DNA from: Acetobacteraceae bacterium H6797
Lineage (GTDB): Bacteria; Pseudomonadota; Alphaproteobacteria; Acetobacterales; Acetobacteraceae
Length of the DNA stretch: 64,000 nucleotides
Reading direction: 5' to 3'
Assembly (NCBI GenBank): GCA_015223225.1
Contig: JADFCQ010000007.1
Coordinates: 1 to 64,000 of the forward strand
In this document: piece by piece, positions 50,858-59,118 of the stretch
Position numbering within the stretch: position 1 is the stretch's first letter
Layout of the letters: the number at the start of each line of letters is the position of its first letter
Program-made: the position numbers and the translations under genes
Notes under the pieces: model-generated
Told to the model about the DNA's origin: nothing
Databases searched by the model: none
Seen by the model: only the letters and a program-made list of their open reading frames with translations

Positions 50858-51867
50858 CGCGGCATGGTTCCCGGTGCAGGATTCTCGCGCAGCAGCAGGA
50901 TGGCCACGCGGCGGTTGGAGGCATTGTTCGGATCGTTGGGCAGCAGCGGCTCGCGCGCGGCGAGGCCCGCGACGCTGCGGATGCGGTCATCGGCGACGCC
51001 GGATTCCGTCAGCAGGCGGCGCGTGACATTGGCCCGCTCTGCCGAAAGGTCCCAATTGGTGCGGTCGCCGCCGCGGAAGGGCGTGGCATCGGTATGGCCG
51101 GTGATGGCCACCGCATTGGGCAGGCGGTTGATCACCTGCGCGACGCGGGCGATGAGCGCGCGTGACTTCTCGTTGGGCGAGGAACCGCCCGAGGCGAACA
51201 TCGACTGCCGCTCGGCATCGAGCAACTGGATGCGCAGGCCCTCCGGCACCTGCTCGACCATCAGCTGCTTGCCGAGATCCGACAGGCCCGGGTCGTCCTT
51301 CACGATCTGCTTGATCTGCTCGGCGATCTGCTCGAATTGCCGCTGCTCGTGCCGGGCCAGTTCCTCGCGCAGGGCCTGTTCCGACATCTGGGCGGCCTTG
51401 CCGGGGTCAACCGGGTCGGCGACGTCGCCTTGGCCGGCCTGGAGGCGGCGGGCATTCGCCTCCTCATCCTCGCCAGGGTCGCCCTCGCGGCGGGGCGTGG
51501 GGCGGGCGGCGATGGTGCTCTCGTCCTCATCCTCCAGATCGGTCAGGAGGGGGATCTTGCTGGTCTGGACGTCGGGCGCGCCGTTGGAGGAGGCCTGGTT
51601 CCTGGTCTCGTTCGGCGTCCGGCCGCCGAAGGGCTGGCCGGAGCCGGTGACGGAGCGGCCGAGCAGATTGGCCGGGGCGAAGTAATCCGCGAGGCCGCGC
51701 CGCTGATCTTCCGTGGTCGCGTTCAGCAGCCACATGAGCAGGAAGAAGGCCATCATCGCGGTCACGAAATCCGCATAGGCCACCTTCCAGGCGCCGCCAT
51801 GATGCCCATGGTGGCCTTCCTCGACCCGCTTGACGACGATCGTGCCCTTGCCGCTGTTCTTCGCCAT
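50854..51867 (-). CDS. motB: flagellar motor stator protein MotB
   Basis: 337-aa stator subunit. A His-rich start (EEGHHGHHGGAWK) leads into the single helix VAYADFVTAMMAFFLLMWLL, whose Asp is the proton-binding residue. A long charged, probably disordered linker (about 90-170) follows, then the OmpA-like peptidoglycan-binding domain (ITGHTDATPF, DLSAERANVTRRLL, SNRRVAILL). First gene of motB-motA; a CtrA-like box lies about 48 bp upstream. Confidence 0.94.
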   Translation of the reverse strand: MAKNSGKGTIVVKRVEEGHHGHHGGAWKVAYADFVTAMMAFFLLMWLLNATTEDQRRGLADYFAPANLLGRSVTGSGQPFGGRTPNETRNQASSNGAPDVQTSKIPLLTDLEDEDESTIAARPTPRREGDPGEDEEANARRLQAGQGDVADPVDPGKAAQMSEQALREELARHEQRQFEQIAEQIKQIVKDDPGLSDLGKQLMVEQVPEGLRIQLLDAERQSMFASGGSSPNEKSRALIARVAQVINRLPNAVAITGHTDATPFRGGDRTNWDLSAERANVTRRLLTESGVADDRIRSVAGLAAREPLLPNDPNNASNRRVAILLLRENPAPGTMPR

Positions 51868-51914
51868 ATCCCGCCGTGCTTTTCACCACGGGCGGCAGGA
51901 TGGGCCCGGTCTGG

Positions 51915-51930
51915 TTAAGCGGCGGTGAAT
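51915..51930 (-). promoter_or_regulatory. possible CtrA box upstream of motB
   Basis: On the minus strand the sequence reads TTCACCGCCGCTTAACC, i.e. TTCA-N7-TTAAC, one mismatch from the CtrA consensus TTAA-N7-TTAAC. It lies about 48 bp before the motB start and overlaps the racemase stop codon. ctrA is in this window and motility genes are typical CtrA targets. A single imperfect site; treat as a candidate. Confidence 0.35.
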
Positions 51931-52673
51931 CCCGCGTCCATTTCCTTGCCGAGCGCCGCGCGCAACGGTTCGGCAAGGCCGCGCGAGGGGCTGGCGGGGG
52001 CGGGAAGCGCGTCGCGCGGCGGGGTGGGAGCGGCTTTGGCGCAGGCGGCGAGGAGGCAGTCGAGGCTGTCGAGCACCGGCACGCCCAACCCATCCGCCAC
52101 GCGCGGCGCGAGCCCGACCAGCCCGGCGCCGCCCAGCACGATGGCGCCCGCGCCCTCCGCGATCGCACCCCGCGCCGCCTCGGCCAGCAGCGCGATGGCG
52201 CCATCGGGGTCACGCGCGATCATGTCGCCGGTGGGCGCCACATGCCGCACCATGACCGTCTCGCGCGAATGGCCGAGCAGGGCCGCGAATTCCTCGAGCA
52301 TCGGCACCCAGAGCGCGCCGCCGGTCAGCAGCGCCACGCGGGGGGCCAGGGCAAGGGCCGCCTCGATGCTGGCCTCCGCCATGCCGCGCACCGGCACGCG
52401 GGAAATCTCGCGGGCGGCGAAAAGCCCCGGATCGCCGAAACAGGCGATGCCGATGGCGTCCACATCCTGGTGTTCCGCCACCAGTTCCAGCACCGCATGG
52501 CCCGCGATGGCGGAGGCGGCGCGGGTGGCGATATAGCGCGCGCCGAAACGCGCCGTGGCCGGCACCAGCTCGACATGCGCGAGCCTGAGCCGGGGCAGGG
52601 CCTCGCCGCCACGGCGCATCATCAGCGCCGTGACGTCATCGCCGGTATTGCCGTTGAGGAGGAGAATGCGCAT
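51915..52673 (-). CDS. Asp/Glu/hydantoin racemase family protein
   Basis: 252-aa racemase-fold protein. The two active-site cysteines are in AIGIACFGDPGLFA and DSLDCLLAAC, spaced as in hydantoin racemase; MRILLLNGNT is the classic N-terminus, which is why I chose the ATG at 52673 over one four codons earlier. A hydantoinase-type pair (hyuAB) exists elsewhere in this window, but the two loci are 24 kb apart. Allantoin racemase is an alternative identity. Confidence 0.82.
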   Translation of the reverse strand: MRILLLNGNTGDDVTALMMRRGGEALPRLRLAHVELVPATARFGARYIATRAASAIAGHAVLELVAEHQDVDAIGIACFGDPGLFAAREISRVPVRGMAEASIEAALALAPRVALLTGGALWVPMLEEFAALLGHSRETVMVRHVAPTGDMIARDPDGAIALLAEAARGAIAEGAGAIVLGGAGLVGLAPRVADGLGVPVLDSLDCLLAACAKAAPTPPRDALPAPASPSRGLAEPLRAALGKEMDAGFTAA

Positions 52674-52713
52674 CGCGACGAGCATGGCCCGCCGCGACGT
52701 AGTCGTGAAGAAA

Positions 52714-54171
52714 TTACTCGCCCGCGAGCTTCGAGAAAGCGTCCTTCCCGTCGAAGCGCATCAGCTTCTCCAGATGCATCCAGCTCATGCCCTCGGGAAT
52801 CCGGCCCAGCAGGTCGGCGATCTGCGCCTGGCCCTCGGTAGCCCCGATCGGGGCGGCGAGCATCAGGCGGGCGCGATAATGGTCCACGCAGAAGGTATGC
52901 CCACCCACCGGCGGCCAGACCTGCACGCCACGGTTCGCGACCGTCAGCAGCGAGAAGGCCGAGCCCTGCACCGCGGCCTGGAGCTTGTCGCCCACCGCCT
53001 GGGGCCCGAGCGCGCTGTCGATGAAGAGGTCGACGCCGACTACCTCCTTCGTCTTGGCCGCGACCACGCCCTGTTCCGGCGACCAGGCCGGGACGGAGAT
53101 CGGCGCATAGTCGCGCGACGGCTTGTCGCTCTTGCGGCCCAGATTCTCGATGAGCTGGGCGACATACTTGTCCGTGCCGACGCCCGTGCCCTTGGCGGCG
53201 ATATCGCCGGTGAGGTTCTTGCCCTCGGTCAGCGTGACATAGATCGACTGCTCGACCTTCTCGGCCGCCGCGAAGTCACCGATATGGCGCAGCAGCATCA
53301 CCGCCGAGAGCAGCAGCGCGGTCGGGTTCGCGAGGTTCTTGCCCGCGATCTGCGGGGCGGAGCCGTGCACCGCCTCGAACATTGCCGCCTTGTCGCCGAT
53401 ATTGGAGGAGGGCGCCACGCCCAGGCCGCCCACGAGGCCGGCCGCGAGATCCGAGAGGATGTCGCCGTTCATGTTCGTCATCACGACGACGTCGAACTGC
53501 TCCGGCGCGATGACCATCTGATGCGCGCAGTTATCGACGATCAGGTGGCTCGGCGCGATCGAAGGGTAGTCGCCCGAGATGCGCTCGAAGACACGCTTCA
53601 TCATGCCTTCGGTGAGCTTCATGATATTCGCCTTGGTGGAGCAGGCGAGCTTGCTGCGCCCCTCGGCCTGGGCCAGGGCGAAGGCGAAGCGCAGGATGCG
53701 CTCGCTGCCCGGGTCGGAGATCAGCTTGAGGCATTCGGCGACACCCGGCGTCTGCATGTATTCGATGCCGGCGTAGAGATCCTCGACATTCTCGCGCACC
53801 ACGACCATGTCGATGCCACGGCCGGAGAAGGGCGTCCTGATGCCAGGCAGCTCGCGGACGGGGCGGATATTGGCATAAAGCTCGAAATGCTTGCGCAGCG
53901 AGACATTGGCGGAGCGTTCGCCATAGCCCACCGGCGTCTCCAGCGGGCCCTTCAGGGCGAGGCCGGTGCGCTCGATGGAATCGATGGTCTCGCGGGGCGT
54001 GCCGCTCTGGATGCCTTTCTTGAAGGCTTCCGCGCCGGCCATCATGTCTTCCCACTCGATCCGGGCACCGGCGGCGGCGAGGACGGCCTTGGTCGCCTCC
54101 ATCACCTCCGGCCCGATTCCGTCGCCCGCGATCGCGGTGACTTTGGTCGTTCCGGTCGTAGAGAGGGCCAT
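52714..54171 (-). CDS. icd: isocitrate dehydrogenase, long (Thermus/Rickettsia-like) type
   Basis: TCA-cycle enzyme, 485 aa, with the extra C-terminal domain (about 340-485) of the Thermus-like homodimeric type. Substrate residues are in RSANVSLRKHFELYANIRP (Ser87, Asn89, Arg93) and NMNGDILSDLAAGLVGG holds the metal Asp residues. The cofactor loop reads HGSAPQIAG: Gln274-Ile275 replace the Lys-Tyr that bind NADP phosphate in E. coli Icd, and Ile at this place is typical of NAD enzymes. NAD preference is therefore likely. The start is the ATG at 54171. Confidence 0.92.
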   Translation of the reverse strand: MALSTTGTTKVTAIAGDGIGPEVMEATKAVLAAAGARIEWEDMMAGAEAFKKGIQSGTPRETIDSIERTGLALKGPLETPVGYGERSANVSLRKHFELYANIRPVRELPGIRTPFSGRGIDMVVVRENVEDLYAGIEYMQTPGVAECLKLISDPGSERILRFAFALAQAEGRSKLACSTKANIMKLTEGMMKRVFERISGDYPSIAPSHLIVDNCAHQMVIAPEQFDVVVMTNMNGDILSDLAAGLVGGLGVAPSSNIGDKAAMFEAVHGSAPQIAGKNLANPTALLLSAVMLLRHIGDFAAAEKVEQSIYVTLTEGKNLTGDIAAKGTGVGTDKYVAQLIENLGRKSDKPSRDYAPISVPAWSPEQGVVAAKTKEVVGVDLFIDSALGPQAVGDKLQAAVQGSAFSLLTVANRGVQVWPPVGGHTFCVDHYRARLMLAAPIGATEGQAQIADLLGRIPEGMSWMHLEKLMRFDGKDAFSKLAGE

Positions 54172-54310
54172 GATGCTGTTCCTTGTCTCGGGCGGATGGT
54201 CGGACAGGTGCTGGATATAGCTTGCAACCGGACGGTTTGCGATCCGTTACCGGTGAAATAGCATCCAGCGGGATGCAATATTTACCCTAATCGACGCTCT
54301 GGGAGGGCGC

Positions 54311-55192
54311 ATGAGCCGAGACAGCATCGCTGACCTGCTGAAGGCCTGCCGGGTCGAGAAGGGAAAGGGCTTCCGCCTCCAGGATTTCGACCCGGAAGGC
54401 CCCGTGCCCGAGGGCCTGGACAAGGAGGCCGCCGAGTCGCTGCTCGCCGCCCAGGTGGAGCGGATGGCGGCCCTGCAGGACATGCTCTACGCCCAGGACC
54501 GCTGGGCCGTGCTGGCTCTCTTCCAGGCCATGGACGCGGCGGGGAAGGACGGGGCGATCAAGCATGTCTTCTCCGGCCTGAACCCCCAGGGCTGCCAGGT
54601 CGAGGCCTTCAAGGCCCCGACGGCGACCGAGCTGGACCATGATTTCCTCTGGCGTCACGTCCTCCACCTGCCGCAGCGGGGCCGCATCGGCATCCATAAC
54701 CGCAGCTGGTACGAGGAGGTGCTGGTCGCGCGCGTGCATCCCGAAGTGCTGGCCCGGCAGCGCCTGCCGGCGAAGCTGGTCGGCAAGCATATCTGGGACG
54801 AGCGGCTGGAGGATATCGCCGCTTTCGAGCGCTATCTGGCCCGGCAGGGCGTGGTGGTGCTGAAATTCTTCCTCAATGTGAGCAAGCAGGAGCAGAAGGC
54901 GCGCTTCCTGGCCCGAATCGCCGAACCGGAGAAGAACTGGAAGTTCAATGCCGGCGACGTGGCCGAGCGCCGCCATTGGGACGCCTATCAGGCGGCCTAT
55001 GAGGAGGCGATCCGCGCCACCGCGACCCCTGCCTCGCCCTGGTACGTCATCCCGGCCGACCGGAAGTGGCTCACCCGCCTGCTGGTCAGCGAGGCGATCC
55101 TTCAGGCGATGGAGAAGCTCGATCTGCATTACCCCCATCTGGCCGAGTCCGAACGCCAGGCGCTGGAGCGCGCCCGGATGGAGCTCGAATAG
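54311..55192 (+). CDS. ppk2: polyphosphate kinase 2 (PPK2) family protein
   Basis: 293-aa single-domain polyphosphate:nucleotide phosphotransferase. Walker A is FQAMDAAGKDGAIKH, the Walker B/lid region RGRIGIHNRSWYEEVLVARV, and VVLKFFLNVSKQEQKARFLARI is also typical of PPK2 class I. It would interconvert ADP/GDP and polyphosphate with NTP. GGGAGGG precedes the ATG. Divergent from icd; the 139-bp region between contains the dyad GCATCC-AGCG-GGATGC (54261-54276). Confidence 0.9.
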   Translation: MSRDSIADLLKACRVEKGKGFRLQDFDPEGPVPEGLDKEAAESLLAAQVERMAALQDMLYAQDRWAVLALFQAMDAAGKDGAIKHVFSGLNPQGCQVEAFKAPTATELDHDFLWRHVLHLPQRGRIGIHNRSWYEEVLVARVHPEVLARQRLPAKLVGKHIWDERLEDIAAFERYLARQGVVVLKFFLNVSKQEQKARFLARIAEPEKNWKFNAGDVAERRHWDAYQAAYEEAIRATATPASPWYVIPADRKWLTRLLVSEAILQAMEKLDLHYPHLAESERQALERARMELE

Positions 55193-55556
55193 CCGCACAT
55201 GGCCGGGTTGAGGCTGGCTCAGGGGTTTGCGGGGCGCGAGACGTGACGAAAGGCGAAATTTTTGCTATATATGGCCTCCGGCTGGATGAGCGGGCCTGCC
55301 CGCACCAGCCCTGTCGCAACCCTTGATCGCGGCGCGGTCCGCCCCCGGTACTATTCGCCGGGTGCTGGCGCGGGGCGGAGAATTTGTCCCGCTCGATGCG
55401 TCGTTGGCAGGAGGCAGCTTGGACATGCATTGGCCGAACGAAGCGGAACGCGCATTTCCGCCGCATGTCCTCATCGAAAGGCGCCTTCCGGGGCGTCCCG
55501 CCCTGCCTCGGTAGCGTTTCGGCCCTTTTTTCTCCCTGAACAGCATCTCGGTGGAC
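55193..55556 (+). other. 364-bp intergenic region before carD
   Basis: No convincing gene is seen. An open frame from a TTG at 55323 (63 codons) has no ribosome binding site and no family resemblance. An AT-rich patch with TTTGCTATATATGG (55260-55275) stands out in GC-rich surroundings and is a possible promoter for carD or a leader RNA. The T-rich CCCTTTTTTCTCC just before carD follows GC-rich sequence without a clear hairpin. Confidence 0.4.
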
Positions 55557-56150
55557 ATGAACGATCTTTCCCGACCCTCCGCTTCTTCTGGCCGCCCGGG
55601 TGGCATCCCTCAGGGCAAGCCCGGCATGCCCGTCACCGCCCCGAAGCCCACCGGCAATAACGGTGCGGATTTCAAGGCCGGCGACCACGTGGTCTACCCG
55701 ACCCATGGCGTGGGCCAGGTGCAGGGCATCGAGACCATGCAGGTGGCGGGGACGGAGCTGAAGGTGATCATCGTCACCTTCGAAGAGAACCGCATGACGC
55801 TGCGCGTGCCCATCAACAAGGCCGCCTCCTCGGGCCTGCGCATGCTGGCCAATGGCTCGGTGCTGACCGAGGCGCTGGACACGCTCAAGGGCAAGGCGCG
55901 CATCAAGCGCACCATGTGGTCCCGCCGCGCGCAGGAATACGAGGCGAAGATCAACTCGGGCGACCCGATCCAGATCGCCGAGGTGGTGCGCGACCTGCAT
56001 CGCAATGCGGGCCAGCCGGACCAGTCCTTCTCCGAGCGCCAGATTTACGAACAGGCGCTGGACCGTCTCTCGGCCGAGGTCGCGGCCATCGACAAGACGG
56101 ACAAGATGACGGCGACCGAGAAGCTGCTCGGCCTGCTCAAGCAGGGCTGA
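55557..56150 (+). CDS. carD: CarD-family transcriptional regulator
   Basis: 197-aa RNA-polymerase-binding regulator. A disordered Gly/Pro/Ser-rich N-terminal 40 residues precede the Tudor-like RNAP-interacting domain (FKAGDHVVYPTHGVGQVQGI, VTFEENRMTLRVPINKA) and a helical DNA-binding domain (WSRRAQEYEAKINSGD, AEVVRDLHR). I prefer the ATG at 55557; a GTG two codons earlier is equally in frame. CarD proteins stabilise open complexes at rRNA and growth-linked promoters. A repeat cluster follows directly. Confidence 0.93.
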   Translation: MNDLSRPSASSGRPGGIPQGKPGMPVTAPKPTGNNGADFKAGDHVVYPTHGVGQVQGIETMQVAGTELKVIIVTFEENRMTLRVPINKAASSGLRMLANGSVLTEALDTLKGKARIKRTMWSRRAQEYEAKINSGDPIQIAEVVRDLHRNAGQPDQSFSERQIYEQALDRLSAEVAAIDKTDKMTATEKLLGLLKQG

Positions 56151-56153
56151 TCC

Positions 56154-56315
56154 TTGAGGGGCTCCGCCCCTCAAACATTCGGCTGTCTCTTGAGGGGCTC
56201 CGCCCCTCAAACTCCCCGGCAGGGGGTGCGACCCCCTGCACCGCGATCAGTTGCGGGTTTCCAAAGGCCTCAGGCCTTTGGCGGGAGGGCATGGGAGGGC
56301 AGAGCCCTCCCATAA
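56154..56315. repeat. multi-hairpin intergenic repeat, copy C with a duplicated first hairpin
   Basis: The first module (TTGAGGGGC TCC GCCCCTCAA-type hairpin) occurs twice, identical over 21 bases, at 56154-56174 and 56190-56210. Then follow link ACTCCCCGGC, hairpin AGGGGGT GCG ACCCCCT, link GCACCGCGATCAGTTGCGGG, hairpin AAAGGCCTCAGGCCTTT, link GGCGGGAGGGCAT and hairpin GGGAGGGC AGA GCCCTCCC. It fills the space between carD and der and may end carD transcription. Confidence 0.85.
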
Positions 56316-56382
56316 TCGCCACCCCGCCCTGTTGCGCCAATGGTGGTCTTTCCGCCTCGGACATGGCATCAGACGCGGCATC

Positions 56383-57729
56383 ATGACCACGCGCATCGCC
56401 ATCATCGGCCGGCCCAATGTCGGCAAGTCCACGCTGTTCAACCGCCTCGCGGGGCGCAAGATCGCCATCGTGGACGACACGCCGGGTGTGACGCGCGACC
56501 GCAAGGAAGTCGAGACCCGCATCGCCGGGCGTGACATCCTCCTGCTCGATACCGCGGGCCTCGAGGAAGCGCCGCCCGATACCGTGCCGGGCCGTATGCG
56601 CGCCTCTTCGGAGATGGCCGTCCGCCAGGCGGATCTGATCCTCTTCGTGATCGATGCGCGCGCCGGCCTCACCCCGTCGGACCGCGCCTTCGCCACTTGG
56701 CTGCGCAAGCAGAAGACGCCCGTGCTGCTGCTGGCCAACAAGGCCGAGGGCCGCCAGGGCACGGCCTCGGCGATGGAAGCCTATGAGCTTGGCCTGGGCG
56801 ACCCCGTGCCCGTCTCCGCCGAGCATGGCGACGGCATCGGCACCCTGCATGACGCGATCGGCGAGGCACTGGAAGCCGTGCCCGAGACGCCCGATGACGA
56901 GAACGACCCCGACCGGCCGCTGCGCCTGGCCATTCTCGGCCGCCCCAATGCCGGCAAATCCACCCTGCTGAACGCGCTGCTCGGCGAGGAGCGCGTGATC
57001 ACCGGCCCCGAACCCGGCCTCACGCGCGATTCCATCGCCGTGGAATGGCGGGATTCCACCGGCGGCAAGGTGCGCTTGGTCGATACCGCCGGCATGCGCC
57101 GCAAGGCCCGCATCGAGCAGCATCTGGAGAAGATGTCGGTCGCGGCCAGCCTCGCCGCGCTGAAGGAATGCGAGGTGGTGATCCTCGTGCTCGACGCCCT
57201 TCAGGGCATGGACGAGCAGGACCTGCGCATCGCCCGCCTCGCCGAGCGCGAGGGCCGCGCCCTCGTCGTCGCCTTCAACAAGTGGGACGCGGTCGAGAAC
57301 CGCGAGGAGGCCCGCGCCCGGCTCGAGGACGTGCTGACCGCCTCGCTGGCGCAGAGCAAGGGCGTCTCGGTCGTCACGCTCTCGGCCTTCACCGGCAAGG
57401 GCCTGGACAAGCTCATGCCGGCCGTGCGCAAGACCTATGAGCGCTGGAACCGCCGCGTGCCGACGGGCGAGCTGAACCGCTGGTTCGAGCATATCCAGGC
57501 CCGCCACGCGCCGCCGCTGGTCGATGGCCGCCGCATCAAGCTGCGCTACGTGACGCAGACCAAGGCCCGCCCGCCGACGCTCACCGTCTTCGGCACGCGC
57601 GCCGAGCAGCTTCCGGAAGATTGGAAGCGCTACATGGTCAATTCCTTCCGCGAGACCTTCGACATGCCGGGCGTGCCGATCCGCGTGCAGACCCGCGGCA
57701 CGACGAACCCCTACGCCGACGAGGATTGA
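56383..57729 (+). CDS. der: ribosome biogenesis GTPase Der
   Basis: 448-aa double-GTPase needed for 50S assembly. Two G domains are seen, each with its P-loop (GRPNVGKST at about residues 8-16 and GRPNAGKST near 190), DTAGLEE/DTAGMRR switch II motifs and NKAE/NKWD base-recognition motifs, followed by the KH-like domain (RRIKLRYVTQTKARPPT). I start at the ATG at 56383; the upstream frame is repeat sequence. Confidence 0.96.
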   Translation: MTTRIAIIGRPNVGKSTLFNRLAGRKIAIVDDTPGVTRDRKEVETRIAGRDILLLDTAGLEEAPPDTVPGRMRASSEMAVRQADLILFVIDARAGLTPSDRAFATWLRKQKTPVLLLANKAEGRQGTASAMEAYELGLGDPVPVSAEHGDGIGTLHDAIGEALEAVPETPDDENDPDRPLRLAILGRPNAGKSTLLNALLGEERVITGPEPGLTRDSIAVEWRDSTGGKVRLVDTAGMRRKARIEQHLEKMSVAASLAALKECEVVILVLDALQGMDEQDLRIARLAEREGRALVVAFNKWDAVENREEARARLEDVLTASLAQSKGVSVVTLSAFTGKGLDKLMPAVRKTYERWNRRVPTGELNRWFEHIQARHAPPLVDGRRIKLRYVTQTKARPPTLTVFGTRAEQLPEDWKRYMVNSFRETFDMPGVPIRVQTRGTTNPYADED

Positions 57730-57745
57730 TGGGGCGGCGCCAGGG

Positions 57746-58252
57746 ATGAGCATGATCACCGCCCTGGACGCACCTCCCGATCTTCTCGATGCCGAAGAGA
57801 CGCTCTTCGTCGCGAAGATCCGTGAACACGGCTGGCACGGCACGCTGGTCGGAGCCGGCGATGGAGAGCCGCAATTCGCTTACTCCAGCGGCTTCTGGCT
57901 TCGCACCGGCCAGCCCGAGATGATGATCTTCGGGCTGCGCCCGACCGTGGCGCAAAGCGCGCTCTGGGCTGCCTATCGTGCGATCGGCGGCGGCCACCGC
58001 TTCGTCAGCGGCACGCGAACTGACGAGTTGTTCGAGGGCATGTCGGCCTATGTCTTCACCGTCGCCCGGCGCTTCTACCCGACCTATCTTGGCTGGAGCC
58101 GCTTCTTCTACGGCAACGACGATTTCCCCTGTCAGCAGATCGTCTGGGCTGATCGGGCTGGCCTCTTTCCCTGGGAAGCGGGCTATGACCGCAGCTTCGA
58201 GCTTTCGCAGATCGATCTGACGGAGCGGGGTTGGGTGGCTAGCCTCTCCTAG
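57746..58252 (+). CDS. DUF4262 domain-containing protein
   Basis: 168-aa protein of unknown function. The sequence EHGWHGTLVGAGDGEPQFAY, SSGFWLRTGQPEMMIFGL and YPTYLGWSRFFYGNDDFPCQQIVW matches the DUF4262 family (G.W.V.V.....P.FAYT.GL, PE....GL, QVVWPD). It starts 16 bp after der and could be read through from it. The family appears scattered in bacteria and no role is known. Confidence 0.8.
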   Translation: MSMITALDAPPDLLDAEETLFVAKIREHGWHGTLVGAGDGEPQFAYSSGFWLRTGQPEMMIFGLRPTVAQSALWAAYRAIGGGHRFVSGTRTDELFEGMSAYVFTVARRFYPTYLGWSRFFYGNDDFPCQQIVWADRAGLFPWEAGYDRSFELSQIDLTERGWVASLS

Positions 58253-58324
58253 GAAAATCGGCATCCCGTTGCCCGTACGCCGATTGAATACAATCATGGT
58301 GACCTCGCATCGAAAGGCCGCTTC

Positions 58325-59059
58325 ATGTCCTCACCGCTTGCGCTGATCACGGGTGCCGCTTCCGGCATCGGGCTTGCGGCTGCGCGTCGCATGGCCGGGG
58401 AGGGCTGGCGGCTGCTCTTGTGCGATATCGATGCGGCGGGGCTCGAGCGGGCGGCGGCCGAACTCGGCGCCGAGGCGGTGCCGCTCGATATCAGCGACGT
58501 TCCCGCCGTCCGCGAGGCGGCCGCGCGGCTGCTGGAGCGGCATGGCAGCGTCGAGGCGGTCGTGGTCTGCGCCGGAATTTCGGGCCATGGCCTGCCTTTC
58601 GAGAAGGTCGATGAAGCCGCGTTCGACGCGATGCTCGGCACGCATCTGAAGGGCCATTTCTTCCTGCTCCAGGCGTTCGCCCCGGCCATGGCGGCGGCGG
58701 GCGGGGGCGCGATGGTGCTGGTCTCTTCGCTATTCGCGCTGCGCGGCAGCCCGAACATGCCGCATTACACCGCCGCCAAGGGCGCGCTGCTCGGCCTGGG
58801 CCGGGCATTGGCGGTGGAACTGGGGCCGCGGAACATCCGGGTGAATGTGGTCGCCCCCGGCCTGATCCGCACGCCGATGACCGAGAAAAGCGCCGGCTAT
58901 GACAAGGATTTCTTCACGCGGCGCGAAACGGTGATCCCCTTGCGCCGCCTCGCCACGCCGGAAGATGTCGCCGCCAGCATCGCCTTCCTGGCCTCGCCCG
59001 CGGCTGCTTCCCTGACCGGCCAATGCCTCAGCCCCTCAGGCGGCGAAGCCTTTACGTAA
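58325..59059 (+). CDS. SDR-family oxidoreductase
   Basis: 244-aa classical short-chain dehydrogenase. The cofactor motif is ITGAASGIGLA, LLCDID has the Asp after strand 2 that favours NAD(H), VCAGISG is the NAG-equivalent motif, and the catalytic Ser and YxxxK are in VSSLFALRG and HYTAAKGAL. C-terminal GQCLSPSGG fits the family. The substrate is unknown and the neighbours give no hint. Confidence 0.9.
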   Translation: MSSPLALITGAASGIGLAAARRMAGEGWRLLLCDIDAAGLERAAAELGAEAVPLDISDVPAVREAAARLLERHGSVEAVVVCAGISGHGLPFEKVDEAAFDAMLGTHLKGHFFLLQAFAPAMAAAGGGAMVLVSSLFALRGSPNMPHYTAAKGALLGLGRALAVELGPRNIRVNVVAPGLIRTPMTEKSAGYDKDFFTRRETVIPLRRLATPEDVAASIAFLASPAAASLTGQCLSPSGGEAFT

Positions 59060-59075
59060 TCAGAAAAAAGATGGG

Positions 59076-59112
59076 ATCGACGTATACGTCGATGGGGGAA
59101 TTCTTTCCCCCG
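59076..59112. terminator. palindrome and hairpin between convergent SDR and mntP genes
   Basis: A perfect 18-bp palindrome ATCGACGTATACGTCGAT (59076-59093) is followed at once by GGGGGAATTCTTTCCCCC, a second hairpin. They fill the 59-bp gap between the convergent genes and probably end transcription on both sides. The loop-less perfect palindrome could instead be a protein-binding site. Confidence 0.5.
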
Positions 59113-59118
59113 ACCTTC

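Noticed and set aside
55323..55514. A 63-codon open frame with a TTG start upstream of carD
   Set aside because: No ribosome binding site, no recognisable family and several overlapping alternative frames.
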